Part shown: positions 23,524 to 33,130 of the stretch, piece by piece | Position numbering within the stretch: the stretch's first letter is position 1 | Layout of the letters: every line of letters begins with the position of its first letter | The notes under the pieces: generated by a model | What the model was told of the DNA's origin: nothing | The model's input: the letters and a program-made list of their open reading frames with translations, nothing else | Databases searched by the model: none | Position numbers and translations under genes: made by a program | Source of the DNA: an uncultured Dorea sp. | GTDB taxonomy: Bacteria > Bacillota_A > Clostridia > Lachnospirales > Lachnospiraceae | Assembly: GCA_910578865.1 (NCBI GenBank) | Contig: CAJTRM010000002.1 | Location: 62,001-126,000 of the forward strand | DNA: 64,000 nucleotides | Direction of reading: 5' to 3'

Positions 23524-24819
23524 CTACTTTTCTTCAAATCGTACTTTTATAGAATTGGCATGTGCTGTAAGATGCTCTGACTCTGCAAAATATTCAATCT
23601 CTTTATGCACTGCCTCCAATGCCTCTTTAGAATATGCGATAATGCTGGACTTCTTAATAAAATCGTCTACCGAAAGGGGGGAGAAAAATTTGGCCGTCCC
23701 GTTGGTCGGAAGCACATGATTCGGTCCCGCAAAATAATCGCCCAGCGGCTCGCTCGAATATTCCCCGATAAAGATTGCCCCTGCGTTTCTGATCTTCGTC
23801 ATAATATCATATGGATTTCTGGTCTGGATCTCCAGATGCTCCGAGGCAATCTCATTTGCGACATCAATGACATCTTCCATTGTATCCGCTATCAGGATAT
23901 ATCCGTAATTGTCCAGAGATTTCCGGATGATCTCTTCTCTTGCCAATTTTCCTGCAAATCTCTCTGCTTCTTTTGATACCTCTTCTGCCAGCCGGCTGCT
24001 GGTAGTTAAAAGAATCGCAGACGCCAGTTCATCGTGTTCTGCCTGAGACAACAGATCCGCAGCCACATATCTTGGGTTAGCAGTCTCATCTGCGATCACA
24101 AGAATCTCGCTCGGTCCTGCAATGGCATCAATACTCACATGGCCGTAGACTGCTTTTTTGGCCAGCGCCACGTAAATATTTCCGGGGCCCACAATCTTAT
24201 CCACCTTTGGGATACTCTCTGTTCCGTAAGCAAGGGCACCGATGGCCTGGGCGCCTCCTGCCTTATAGATCACATCAGCGCCTGCCTCGTGGGCAGCTGC
24301 CAGCGTTGCCGGCTCCACCTTCCCGTCCTTTCCCGGAGGCGTGACCATGATGACTTCTTCTACTCCGGCCACTTTTGCAGGAAGGATATTCATCAGTACC
24401 GAAGACGGGTAAGCCGCCTTACCGCCCGGAACGTATACGCCCACCCGTCTGAGGGGAGTCACCTTCTGCCCGAGTATGGTTCCGTCAGGGCGGCTGTCAA
24501 ACCAGCTGTTCTGTCTTTGTTTTTCATGGTAGATCCTGATGTTATGTAATGCTTTCCGGAGAACGTCAAGAAAAGACGAATCCACAAGCTGATAAGCTTC
24601 GCGGATTTCTTCTTCTGTTACCCGGATATTGGACGCATCCGTGTCTGCACCGTCAAATCGTCTGGTGTATTCAAACACCGCAGCATCCCCTTCCCTCTTT
24701 ACTCTGCCAAGAATCTCGGCCACATCTTTTTCATAGGTTCCATAATGATTAGGGCTTCTTTTCAGAAGATCCTCCAGAAGATTCTTTTTTGTATTTTTAT
24801 CCAAACGCTGAATTCTCAT
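23524..24819 (-). CDS. hisD: Histidinol dehydrogenase
   Basis: 431 residues; performs the last two oxidations of histidine synthesis with NAD. It contains GPGNIYVALAKK, the signature AGPSEILVIADETANP, and the zinc/substrate residues in QAEHDE and the late GPNHVLPT. It lies 12 bases upstream of hisB. Confidence 0.97.
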   Translation of the reverse strand: MRIQRLDKNTKKNLLEDLLKRSPNHYGTYEKDVAEILGRVKREGDAAVFEYTRRFDGADTDASNIRVTEEEIREAYQLVDSSFLDVLRKALHNIRIYHEKQRQNSWFDSRPDGTILGQKVTPLRRVGVYVPGGKAAYPSSVLMNILPAKVAGVEEVIMVTPPGKDGKVEPATLAAAHEAGADVIYKAGGAQAIGALAYGTESIPKVDKIVGPGNIYVALAKKAVYGHVSIDAIAGPSEILVIADETANPRYVAADLLSQAEHDELASAILLTTSSRLAEEVSKEAERFAGKLAREEIIRKSLDNYGYILIADTMEDVIDVANEIASEHLEIQTRNPYDIMTKIRNAGAIFIGEYSSEPLGDYFAGPNHVLPTNGTAKFFSPLSVDDFIKKSSIIAYSKEALEAVHKEIEYFAESEHLTAHANSIKVRFEEK

Positions 24820-24835
24820 ATCCTTTCCATCTCTC

Positions 24836-25471
24836 CTATATCTTTGCGCGGAGCTTCATCAGAAGCATCTTGATCCGTTCATTTTCCATACGCATACTTA
24901 CCGGGTTCACGATCATTCTGGCAGAAAGAGGACATACTTCCTCCAGAACCTGAAGCCCGTTTTCCTTCAGTGTAGAGCCTGTCTCGACAATATCCACGAT
25001 CACTTCCGACAAGCCCACGATAGGGGCAAGCTCAATAGAACCATTTAGTTTGATAATCTCAACAGTCTGGTGCTTTTTGTTATAAAAATAATCCTTGGCA
25101 ATATTGGGATATTTCGTTGCTACACGGATCAATTCATGGTGCCTGAGCAGCGGCATCGCCTTTTTGTGGCCGCAGACGCACATCTTACACTGTCCATATC
25201 CAAGATCCAAAACCTCATGTACCTTACGCCCTTCCTCCAGAATCGTGTCTTTTCCTGCAACTCCGATATCCGCCGCCCCATATTCCACATAAGTAGGGAC
25301 ATCCGGACCCTTTGCAAGAAAAATCCGAAGCTTCAGTTCCTCATTGGTGAAAATCAGTTTCCTGGATTTCGGATCCTTCATCTCGTCGAAGGTGATCCCG
25401 ATCTGTTCAAAAAGCTTTAGCGTCTGGTTGGCCAGACGGCCCTTGCCCAGGGCAAATGTCAGATATCTCAT
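24836..25471 (-). CDS. hisG: ATP phosphoribosyltransferase catalytic subunit (short form)
   Basis: First step of histidine synthesis. 211 residues, so the short HisG that lacks the regulatory C-terminal domain and needs HisZ, which is encoded immediately upstream. Typical segments are ALGKGRLANQT, GAADIGVAGKD and the PRPP loop VETGSTLKENGL. Confidence 0.97.
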   Translation of the reverse strand: MRYLTFALGKGRLANQTLKLFEQIGITFDEMKDPKSRKLIFTNEELKLRIFLAKGPDVPTYVEYGAADIGVAGKDTILEEGRKVHEVLDLGYGQCKMCVCGHKKAMPLLRHHELIRVATKYPNIAKDYFYNKKHQTVEIIKLNGSIELAPIVGLSEVIVDIVETGSTLKENGLQVLEEVCPLSARMIVNPVSMRMENERIKMLLMKLRAKI

Positions 25472-25504
25472 ACAATATAAACTCCCATCTGTCGCAGCGG
25501 CGTC

Positions 25505-26758
25505 CTACAGGATATTCTGCCGATTGACACTTTTATGCTCTCCGGTCACAAGATTGACCATGGTAATCTCATCTGAATTTCTCACATAGATAAGGTTGCC
25601 TGCATAGTATTCCTTTCCATATTCTATATATTCTTCCAATAGCCTGTCTCCGGACTTTTTCAGAAGTTCCACATTCTTGGCCTTTTTTCTGAGATCCCGG
25701 GCCAGTTTCACCGCATCCGCCGTCTTTTCTTCATCGTACAGGATCATCGTGTTCTTCCGTGTATATACAATCCTGAGCTTCTGGCGGATCATGGCATTCA
25801 TCAGTTCATCCACAACAATAGCAAACCCGATGGACGGGGATGCTTTTCCGAACTTTTCGAGAAGATGGTCATAGCGGCCGCCCTTCACGATGGCGTCTCC
25901 GCTTCCATACGTATAGCCCCGGAAAATAATTCCGGTATAATATCCATAGGTTCCTGTCATGCTCAGATCAAAGGTCACATATTTTTCTACACCATACATC
26001 ATCAAAATATGGTATATCCGCTCGAGACGCCTGACTGCCATGATTCCGGCAGAATTCGGCGCAATATTTCCGGCAGCCGCAAGAACCTCAACCCCGCCTG
26101 TCAGTTCATTCAGCCCGACAAAGGCTTCCTTTGCACTTCTTGTCACCATAATACTGTCCAGATACTCTTCCACGCCAAAATAGTTCCGGTTATTGATCAG
26201 TTCTATCACCCGTTCCTGTGCATCCTCATCCAGATCTGCATCCTCGATCAGACTCTGGAAAAAATCCACATTCCCTACATTGATCTGGAATTCTTTTACC
26301 CCCACGGCGAGCAGCGATTCGATCACCATCGAAAGCATCTCAGCATCGGCCTCCACAGAATCGTCCCCGATCAGTTCGGCTCCCATCTGGGTCACTTCCC
26401 TTAACCGGCCCTGGTAGCTTGAGTGGTTTACAAAGGTATTTCCGGTATAACAGAGCCGGATAGGCAGTTCTTCCTCTCCGAATAAGGTCGCCGCGGCTCT
26501 TGCCACCGACGGGGTAATATCCGGCCGGAGTGCAAGGGTATTGCCCTCCTTGTCAAAAAATTTATACAGATCCCTGGAGGGAATGGTTCCGATCTCTTTG
26601 CGGAACACGTCAAAATATTCAAACATCGGTGTCTGAATATCATGATATCCATATAAATGAAACGTCTTCTTAAGCCGGCTTTCCAGTACCAGCTTTTTTC
26701 CGCATTCCACATTGTATATATCTCTGACTCCTTCCGGAGTGTGCAGCAATTTCTTCAT
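25505..26758 (-). CDS. hisZ: ATP phosphoribosyltransferase regulatory subunit
   Basis: HisRS paralogue of 417 residues that activates short HisG and mediates histidine feedback. Class-II synthetase-like motifs are visible (LALRPDITPSVAR, GRLREVTQMGAELIG, GRYDHL). The C-terminal region is shorter than a true HisRS anticodon domain. First gene of the operon, AGGAGG 5 bases before the ATG, with a consensus promoter upstream. Confidence 0.95.
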   Translation of the reverse strand: MKKLLHTPEGVRDIYNVECGKKLVLESRLKKTFHLYGYHDIQTPMFEYFDVFRKEIGTIPSRDLYKFFDKEGNTLALRPDITPSVARAAATLFGEEELPIRLCYTGNTFVNHSSYQGRLREVTQMGAELIGDDSVEADAEMLSMVIESLLAVGVKEFQINVGNVDFFQSLIEDADLDEDAQERVIELINNRNYFGVEEYLDSIMVTRSAKEAFVGLNELTGGVEVLAAAGNIAPNSAGIMAVRRLERIYHILMMYGVEKYVTFDLSMTGTYGYYTGIIFRGYTYGSGDAIVKGGRYDHLLEKFGKASPSIGFAIVVDELMNAMIRQKLRIVYTRKNTMILYDEEKTADAVKLARDLRKKAKNVELLKKSGDRLLEEYIEYGKEYYAGNLIYVRNSDEITMVNLVTGEHKSVNRQNIL

Positions 26759-26831
26759 AGTCCCTCCTGTTATGTCTGTCCTGTCTCTGTGTCGGTCACT
26801 TCACTGTGCTAACACAATAAAATTCTATAGC

Positions 26832-26860
26832 ATTATAAGCATTTTCACTGTTTTTGTCAA
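26832..26860 (-). promoter_or_regulatory. his operon promoter
   Basis: Minus strand TTGACA (26860-26855), 17 bases, TATAAT (26837-26832): full consensus. The leader is only about 65 nt, too short for a His T-box. Confidence 0.88.
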
Positions 26861-26893
26861 GCCGGCCCAGATTCCTGCCCGGCAGCCCGCATA

Positions 26894-27427
26894 CTAACCG
26901 CGAAGCTCAAGATCCTGATTCACTGCATCCAGATAAGGTACAAAGCACCCTCCCTTTAAATTCAGAAAAAAACGCGGATCAAGCTCGTCGAACCGGAAAC
27001 TTTTTCTTCCTCCGTCACCGGCACGTTTCCAGAATCCGGAAACTTCCTCAAATCTCATATAATACAAAATGTTTTTTGCAGAATAATAGATCAGAAGAAA
27101 TGCGATCCCTCCCTGGCTTTCAAAATCCCTCATAAATTTCACCTGATGCTCATGAATGTTCTGAAGGGGAAACGTATCGGCCACACATTCTTTTGCGTCA
27201 AAACATACAGGAATCCCCTGTACGGCGCCGATATAGTCCACGGTACTGCGCTGCTCAAAATAGGCAAGCGTAATCTGTCTGTGTTCTTTATCCATTTTTA
27301 CCGGCGTAATGGGGGTAGGGATCTTCTGGATGAGAGCGAGCCCTTTCTCCAGATAACGCTCATTCGTACGATTGATCATCTCTTCTAGTGTAGAACCTCT
27401 AAGGCCTCTTGAGTTCCATGTTCCCAT
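26894..27427 (-). CDS. recU: Holliday-junction resolvase RecU
   Basis: Firmicute RuvC counterpart, 177 residues. Signature RGSTLEEMINRTNERY, IQKIPTPITP, the catalytic acidic/Lys set in STVDYIGAVQGIPVCFDAKE, and QVKFMRDFESQGG. The first 43 bases overlap the 3' end of the pseudouridine synthase gene in another frame. No pbp1 gene follows, unlike in Bacillus. The RuvAB branch-migration motor it works with is encoded at 54206-55835. Confidence 0.95.
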   Translation of the reverse strand: MGTWNSRGLRGSTLEEMINRTNERYLEKGLALIQKIPTPITPVKMDKEHRQITLAYFEQRSTVDYIGAVQGIPVCFDAKECVADTFPLQNIHEHQVKFMRDFESQGGIAFLLIYYSAKNILYYMRFEEVSGFWKRAGDGGRKSFRFDELDPRFFLNLKGGCFVPYLDAVNQDLELRG

Positions 27428-28407
27428 GCAGTCTCCTTTATAATCTCATAAAATGTACCCGGAACGGGCGCATAGATTCTTTTCTTTGACAAGGGGGTGA
27501 ATTCTCCGGTAAGCTCCGGCATCACAAGCTCATAAGCGTGCAGCATCTGCCATTGTATTTTATATTTTTTCCTGTAATAGGACGGAACCTTTTTTGTGCC
27601 ATATTTGGTATCCCCCAGGATCGGATGTCCGATCGAGGCAAGATGTGCACGGATCTGATGGGTCCTCCCTGTGATCAGATGCACCCGGAGCAGAGAGAGT
27701 TCCTGACTCCAGGCCACCGGCTCATATTCAGTCTCAATCGGCAGATCTTCCTGAGTTTCCTTCTGCTGCTTTACCACAACAATATTGGCCTCTTTATCCT
27801 TACACAGATACCCGCAGATATGCCTCGGTTCCCGGACCTTTCCGTTTACCAGGCAAAGATAATATTTTGCAAGGGTACGCTCTTTAAATAATTCCCCAAG
27901 CTTCTGAAGCCCGGACAGGCTTTTTCCGGCCATGATGATCCCGCTGGTATTGCGGTCCAGCCGGTTGCAGACCGAGGGCTTAAACGTACACAGGTCTTTC
28001 CCGATAAGCTCCCCTTTTCGCAGCAGATACTGTATGACATATTCCACCAGCGATCTATCCTCCGGCTTTGCTTTCTGGGACAACATTCCGGCAGGCTTGT
28101 TGATTGCAAGCACATGGGCGTCCTCATACAGGATGTCCAGTTTTACCGGAGAAAGAGTGGCGTAATCCGCCCCTTTTCGGTCAGATGAAAATTTCCCGAT
28201 GGTCTCCTCGGACAGAAACAGCTTTACAGTATCTCTTTCCTGAAGCATCTCGCTGCCGGAGGCTTTTTTTCCGTTCAGCAGAATATTTTTTTTGCGGAGC
28301 ATTTTATAGATAAAGCCGGCAGGCGCCTGCGGAAGATACTTCCTTAGCAATTTGTCGAACCTCTGCCCTGCCTCGTTGTTTTTAATAATAATCTCTCTCA
28401 TAATCAC
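27385..28407 (-). CDS. RluA-family 23S rRNA pseudouridine synthase (RluC/RluD-like)
   Basis: 340 residues. N-terminal S4 RNA-binding domain (about 10-70, RFDKLLRKYLPQAP ... IYKMLRKKNILLNGK), then the synthase domain with catalytic Asp in NRLDRNTSGI and the conserved GRTHQIRAHLASIGHPI. The exact uridine targets cannot be assigned. It overlaps recU by 43 bases and the upstream membrane-protein gene by 4. Confidence 0.93.
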   Translation of the reverse strand: MIMREIIIKNNEAGQRFDKLLRKYLPQAPAGFIYKMLRKKNILLNGKKASGSEMLQERDTVKLFLSEETIGKFSSDRKGADYATLSPVKLDILYEDAHVLAINKPAGMLSQKAKPEDRSLVEYVIQYLLRKGELIGKDLCTFKPSVCNRLDRNTSGIIMAGKSLSGLQKLGELFKERTLAKYYLCLVNGKVREPRHICGYLCKDKEANIVVVKQQKETQEDLPIETEYEPVAWSQELSLLRVHLITGRTHQIRAHLASIGHPILGDTKYGTKKVPSYYRKKYKIQWQMLHAYELVMPELTGEFTPLSKKRIYAPVPGTFYEIIKETAWEHGTQEALEVLH

Positions 28408-28979
28408 ATAGACGTACTTAAAATAAGCTGTTTGATCTTTGCTTCCCGGTTTCCTTCACCGCCGCTCTCGGCAGTTGCAATATTGTTCATGCCCTCCGCC
28501 CTGGAAAGAAAAGCCACATAATCACAGAATATTTTTACCGTTACTTTATCTACATGGCTGTTCTGAAGCATTTCCTTAATGTAGCGGGCGGTTTCTGCCT
28601 CATTCGCTTTCGGGCTGCCTGCATATCCGCAGATGGTCCGTCCTGATATGACAAATGCATCCACAGGCATTACCTTTCCGTTACCGGTAATAACCGTATC
28701 ATAGATCCGGGTAATAAGCCCTGCCTTTTCTTCGATTTCTGCAAATTTTTCAGGCTCAATGCCTTTGTGGGGAGCCATTGTGATAAATTCCACCAGCATC
28801 TTGGAAGCAGGGAGACATCCTACAACAGCAATCACCGTAAAAAGGTTTAATTTGGAGCCGGTCTTCAGATAGCCCACGATTACCAGCACGGCGACAACGG
28901 CAAATTCACCGATCGCCCAGACCAGATACTTTAATTTTCTTGCTTTTATATAACCGGGCTGTCCTTTTTCGATTTTCAT
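28404..28979 (-). CDS. Two-segment membrane protein, unknown
   Basis: 191 residues, family not recognised. A basic N-terminus is followed by two hydrophobic segments (about 22-41 and 45-63), then a soluble domain of about 120 residues with TRIYDTVITGNGKVMPVDAF. The fold of this cytosolic part is not obvious. Tightly packed between the short-chain dehydrogenase and the pseudouridine synthase. Confidence 0.75.
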   Translation of the reverse strand: MKIEKGQPGYIKARKLKYLVWAIGEFAVVAVLVIVGYLKTGSKLNLFTVIAVVGCLPASKMLVEFITMAPHKGIEPEKFAEIEEKAGLITRIYDTVITGNGKVMPVDAFVISGRTICGYAGSPKANEAETARYIKEMLQNSHVDKVTVKIFCDYVAFLSRAEGMNNIATAESGGEGNREAKIKQLILSTSM

Positions 28980-29008
28980 ATTCCGTATCGTTCCTTTCCG
29001 GTATCTTC

Positions 29009-29770
29009 TTAAATGTGGTTGATTTTTTTCATAACTGCGGCCGTCAGGCCGGACGGAAGAAGTCCTGCTCCTATCCGGGCTGCTTTTACAGGCACACTGT
29101 ACACCGACAGTTTCTTTTTATTTACTGCATCCTTAAGCGCCTGTCTCACAACATTGCAGGCTCTGGATCGCACAAAATTCCGGCAGTTTCCCGGCAGCTC
29201 CCCGGATCTTTCAAAAAACTCTGTATCCACCGGCCCGGGGCACACAACGGTCACATTGACCTGCTTCTCCTTCAGTTCCTCTGCAAGAGCATAGGAAAAA
29301 CTATGCACATATGATTTCGTGGCCGCATATACTGCAAAGCCGGGCTGCGGCACAAATGCCGCAATTGACGAGACATTCACGATCCGGCTTCCCCTGGACA
29401 GATACGGAAGGCAGAGCATACACATCTTCGTAAGCGCCCGGCAGTTAAGATCCACCATGCCAAGCTGTCCTTTTTCATCTGCCTCTTCTAACAGCCCTAC
29501 TTTTCCGAACCCGGCACTGTTGACAAGCATACGGATGTCAATGTTTTCACTTTCCAGACATTTCCCGATCCTCTCATAGATAGAATCCCCCGTAAGATCT
29601 CCGTCAAAAATACGTGCCGGTACCGAAAGCTCCTGCTGCAGTTCCTTAAGCCGGTGGGTTCTTCTCGCCACCAGCCAGATCTCATCCAGCTTATTATACA
29701 ACTGTGCAATCTGTCTTGCAAACTCTTTTCCGATTCCCGAGGATGCTCCTGTTACAATCGCGATTCTCAT
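29009..29770 (-). CDS. Short-chain dehydrogenase/reductase
   Basis: 253 residues, classical SDR. NAD(P) loop TGASSGIGKE at 8-17, NSAGFGKVG, and active site Ser (NVSSIAAFVP) with YAATKSYVHSF (Tyr-x-x-x-Lys). It closely follows the DltE/YqjQ-like SDR type. The start at 29770 is 4 bases after the YgiQ stop; an upstream open frame runs back into ygiQ and is ignored. Substrate unknown. Confidence 0.92.
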   Translation of the reverse strand: MRIAIVTGASSGIGKEFARQIAQLYNKLDEIWLVARRTHRLKELQQELSVPARIFDGDLTGDSIYERIGKCLESENIDIRMLVNSAGFGKVGLLEEADEKGQLGMVDLNCRALTKMCMLCLPYLSRGSRIVNVSSIAAFVPQPGFAVYAATKSYVHSFSYALAEELKEKQVNVTVVCPGPVDTEFFERSGELPGNCRNFVRSRACNVVRQALKDAVNKKKLSVYSVPVKAARIGAGLLPSGLTAAVMKKINHI

Positions 29771-29774
29771 AAAA

Positions 29775-31691
29775 TTATTTCCCTTTCTTTTTATTTGCAG
29801 GCTTTTTGTGGACATTGCGGATGACCTTCTTCTTTTTCGGACGTACTGTCTCCGCACCGGGCTTTGCAAAGTCTTTTCCAAAGCCCGGCCGGCCGTTTTT
29901 CGGCCGGATGAGGCAATGTTTTTCATATCCTACGAGATCCATGCGCCCGGCTTTTTTCAGCGCCTCCAGGACCAGATCGTAATTTTTCGGATTGCGGTAC
30001 TGGATCAGGGCTCTCTGCATAGCCTTTTCATGGGGATTTTTCGGCACATATACAGGCTTCATATCTCTTGGATCCACCCCGGTATAATACATGCAGGTTG
30101 AGATGGTAGACGGAGTCGGATAAAAATCCTGTACCTGCTCCGGCATATACCCAAGATCTCTCAGATATTCAGCCAGCTCTACTGCCTCTTTCATGGAAGA
30201 GCCCGGATGGGAAGACATCAGATACGGAACAAGGTACTGTTCCTTTCCCAGCTCTTTGTTAATTTTCTTATATTTTTTTACAAACGCCTGATATACACTG
30301 TTTTTCGGTTTTCCCATTTTATTTAAAACAGCGTCGGACACATGCTCCGGAGCCACCTTAAGCTGCCCGCTCACATGATGCCGGCACAGTTCATAGAAAA
30401 AGGTATCGTCCGGATCTGCCATAACGTAATCAAAACGGATGCCTGAACGGATAAACACTTTTTTTACATTCGGAAGCTCTCTTAATTTCCTCAGAAGCTC
30501 AATATAATCCCTGTGGTCTGCCCTCAGATTCCTGCAGGGTTTTGGAAACAGGCACTGCCTGTTTTTACATACTCCGCGCTCCATCTGTGCGTCGCAGGAC
30601 GGATGCCTGAAATCTGCTGTCGGGCCTCCCACATCGTGGATATATCCTTTGAAATCCTCCTGCCACACAATATGCCCGGCTTCTGCCAGCAGGGAATCAT
30701 GGCTTCTGGTCTGTATGATCCGGCCCTGATGAAAGGTGAGCGCACAAAAACTGCACCCTCCAAAACATCCTCTGTTGCTGATCAGGCTGAACTTTACCTC
30801 CTGTATCGCAGGAACTCCTCCATCCTTCTCGTAGGACGGATGATAGGTCCTCATATACGGATAGCTGTAAGTACGGTCCATCTCCGCCTGGCTTAAGGGC
30901 CTGGAAGGCGGATTCTGCACTACATACAGATTGTCCCCGTAGGGCTCTGCCAGCCGCTTTCCCTGAATCGGATCTGTATTGCAGTATTGGGTATAAAAGC
31001 TGCCTGCGTAACTCAGCCGGTCAGCCTTTAATTCTTCATAAGAAGGGAGTACGACAGCATCCCCGGCACAATCAAGACTTTTCACCTTACATACTGTCCC
31101 GTCAATAAATGTAAGATCCTTGATATCAATTCCACTGTCCAATGCATCTGCGATCTCCACGATAGAGCGCTCCCCCATCCCATAGGAAATCAGATCGGCT
31201 CCGGAGTCCAGCAGGACAGAACGTTTCAGCCGGTCCGACCAGTAATCATAATGAGCCATCCGGCGAAGACTCGCCTCTATCCCGCCCAGAATGACCGGAG
31301 TTTTTTTATATACCTGCCGGATCAGGTTGCCGTACACGGACACTGCATAATCCGGCCGTTTCCCCATGACCCCTCCCGGAGTAAACGCATCTGTTTTTCT
31401 CCTCTTTTTAGATACAGAGTAATGGTTTACCATAGAATCCATATTGCCGGAGGACACAAGGAACCCCAGCCTTGGCTCTCCGAACACTGCGATACTTCCG
31501 GGATCCCGCCAGTCGGGCTGTGCAATGATCCCCACTTTATAGCCGTGCGCTTCCAGTGTCCGCGTAATAATAGCATGCCCGAAAGAAGGATGATCTACAT
31601 ATGCATCCCCGCACACATAGACAAAGTCAAGCTGTTCCCATCCACGTTTCTTTGCATCTTCTCTGCAGACCGGCAAAAAATTGTGATCCAT
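29775..31691 (-). CDS. YgiQ-family radical SAM protein (UPF0313)
   Basis: 638 residues. N-terminal domain with DHPSFGHAIITRTLEAHGY, iron-sulfur motif SNRGCFGGCSFCAL (Cys-x3-Cys-x2-Cys), and the typical DVGGPTADFRHPSC and PKPCRNLRADH segments. A basic Lys-rich tail ends the protein. The reaction of this widespread family is not established. The start shares a base with the HAD gene stop. Confidence 0.94.
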   Translation of the reverse strand: MDHNFLPVCREDAKKRGWEQLDFVYVCGDAYVDHPSFGHAIITRTLEAHGYKVGIIAQPDWRDPGSIAVFGEPRLGFLVSSGNMDSMVNHYSVSKKRRKTDAFTPGGVMGKRPDYAVSVYGNLIRQVYKKTPVILGGIEASLRRMAHYDYWSDRLKRSVLLDSGADLISYGMGERSIVEIADALDSGIDIKDLTFIDGTVCKVKSLDCAGDAVVLPSYEELKADRLSYAGSFYTQYCNTDPIQGKRLAEPYGDNLYVVQNPPSRPLSQAEMDRTYSYPYMRTYHPSYEKDGGVPAIQEVKFSLISNRGCFGGCSFCALTFHQGRIIQTRSHDSLLAEAGHIVWQEDFKGYIHDVGGPTADFRHPSCDAQMERGVCKNRQCLFPKPCRNLRADHRDYIELLRKLRELPNVKKVFIRSGIRFDYVMADPDDTFFYELCRHHVSGQLKVAPEHVSDAVLNKMGKPKNSVYQAFVKKYKKINKELGKEQYLVPYLMSSHPGSSMKEAVELAEYLRDLGYMPEQVQDFYPTPSTISTCMYYTGVDPRDMKPVYVPKNPHEKAMQRALIQYRNPKNYDLVLEALKKAGRMDLVGYEKHCLIRPKNGRPGFGKDFAKPGAETVRPKKKKVIRNVHKKPANKKKGK

Positions 31692-32371
31692 TATTTCAAT
31701 ACCTCGTAGATTCCGTTTTTAATATCATCATAATCCTGTATGTAATAATCAGCAAGCTCACGTTTTTTCTCTGCCTGAGGACTGGAAAACGGATCTTCCA
31801 CCGCACACACTTTCATACCGGCATTCTTTCCCGCAAGGATCCCCATGCATACGTCTTCAAACACCAGACACCTTCCGGGGTCTGCCTTCAACTCCTCTGC
31901 TACGAGAAGATATACATCCGGCGCCGGTTTCCCTGCACCTGCTTCACAGGCACATCTTACACTCTCAAACAATTCTCTGATATCCAACGCCTCTAAAGTA
32001 TCATCTACCAGCGCACGCCCGTTGCTGGTGGCGATTCCGATCTTTAACCCCTGTGCTCTGGCTGACCGGATAAATTCACAGACGCCTTTTTTAGGCTTTA
32101 CCTGCGTCATATACCGGTCATGGGCCATCTCGGTCCACTCTTCCATCACTTCTTCCGGCGTACACGAAAGGGTCGGGAAAAGTTCCAGGAAATACCGGGC
32201 TACTTCCGTAAAGCTCATCCCTTCCATTCCTTCATGAAGGTGTTCCGGCGGTGTAAGATTATATTTTTTCAGAAACACTTCGTCAATATCCGGCCAGATC
32301 CACATGGAATCAATCAAGGTACCGTCCATATCGAAAATAATTGCATCTATATCTTTTAACATTTCCTTCAT
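31691..32371 (-). CDS. HAD-IA phosphatase/phosphoglucomutase-like
   Basis: 226 residues. Motif I IIFDMDGTLIDS, motif II GIATSNG, Lys in GKPAPDVYLL and motif III VFEDVCMGILAGKNAGM. The helical cap resembles beta-phosphoglucomutase-type enzymes. Overlaps both neighbours (4 and 1 bases) in a translation-related operon, so it may be a house-cleaning phosphatase; inference. Confidence 0.9.
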   Translation of the reverse strand: MKEMLKDIDAIIFDMDGTLIDSMWIWPDIDEVFLKKYNLTPPEHLHEGMEGMSFTEVARYFLELFPTLSCTPEEVMEEWTEMAHDRYMTQVKPKKGVCEFIRSARAQGLKIGIATSNGRALVDDTLEALDIRELFESVRCACEAGAGKPAPDVYLLVAEELKADPGRCLVFEDVCMGILAGKNAGMKVCAVEDPFSSPQAEKKRELADYYIQDYDDIKNGIYEVLK

Positions 32372-33087
32372 AAATGATTCAGCTCCTTTAGCTCATGATC
32401 GGTAAGCATGCGGTATTCACCGGGTTTCAGTGAATCGTCAAGCCTCAAGGGACCCATGCTCTGCCTTTTGAGATAGATCACCTCTTTTCCTACTGCCCGG
32501 AACATTCGTTTCACCTGGTGATATTTTCCTTCCTGTATGGTAAGACAGATTTCCGAAATGTCTCCGCCCTTTATAATTTCCAGGCTGGAAGGCATGGTAA
32601 ACTCCGGCTGCTCTGCCGTCCCGATGTCTACTCCCTCCCGGAATTTTTCTTTATCCTCATCAGTGACCCTTCCCCGTACCTTTGCATAGTAGCATTTATC
32701 TACATGCTTCTTCGGGGAAAGAAGCCGGTGGGCCAATACTCCGTCGTTCGTAATCAACAGCAATCCTTCCGTGTCCTTATCAAGTCTCCCCACAGGGAAA
32801 AGATCCTTCCGCTTCTTAGACCTGACCAGATCGATTACTGTATCATTTTTCTTATCTTCCGTGGCAGAGATTACGCCGGCAGGCTTATAGAGCATATAAT
32901 ACTCATAAGTTTCATATCCGACTTGCCTCCCGTCAACAGCTACTTTCTGACACCTTTCATCCACTTTGATTTCCGGCCTTTCCAAAGCCTGTCCGTCTAC
33001 GGTAACTCTGCCCTGCCGGATCAGCTTTTTCACCTCGCTGCGCGTACCGCATCCCATATCTGTCAGATATTTATCCAGCCTCAACAT
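32368..33087 (-). CDS. RsuA/RluB-family pseudouridine synthase
   Basis: 239 residues. N-terminal S4 domain (LDKYLTDMGCGTRSEVKKLI), catalytic Asp in GRLDKDTEGLLLITNDG, and the C-terminal EGKYHQVKRMFRAVG signature. It modifies 16S or 23S rRNA; which position is not decided by sequence alone. Second gene of the operon that begins with the RsmF-like methyltransferase. Confidence 0.93.
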   Translation of the reverse strand: MLRLDKYLTDMGCGTRSEVKKLIRQGRVTVDGQALERPEIKVDERCQKVAVDGRQVGYETYEYYMLYKPAGVISATEDKKNDTVIDLVRSKKRKDLFPVGRLDKDTEGLLLITNDGVLAHRLLSPKKHVDKCYYAKVRGRVTDEDKEKFREGVDIGTAEQPEFTMPSSLEIIKGGDISEICLTIQEGKYHQVKRMFRAVGKEVIYLKRQSMGPLRLDDSLKPGEYRMLTDHELKELNHL

Positions 33088-33130
33088 TTGATCCCCTCCC
33101 TGCCGGTATTAATAAACAACCGTCTCTTCT

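Noticed and set aside
26759..26893. Possible His T-box leader upstream of hisZ
   Set aside because: The consensus promoter leaves a leader of only about 65 nt, too short for a T-box, and no AGGGUGGNACCGCG-like element is seen.
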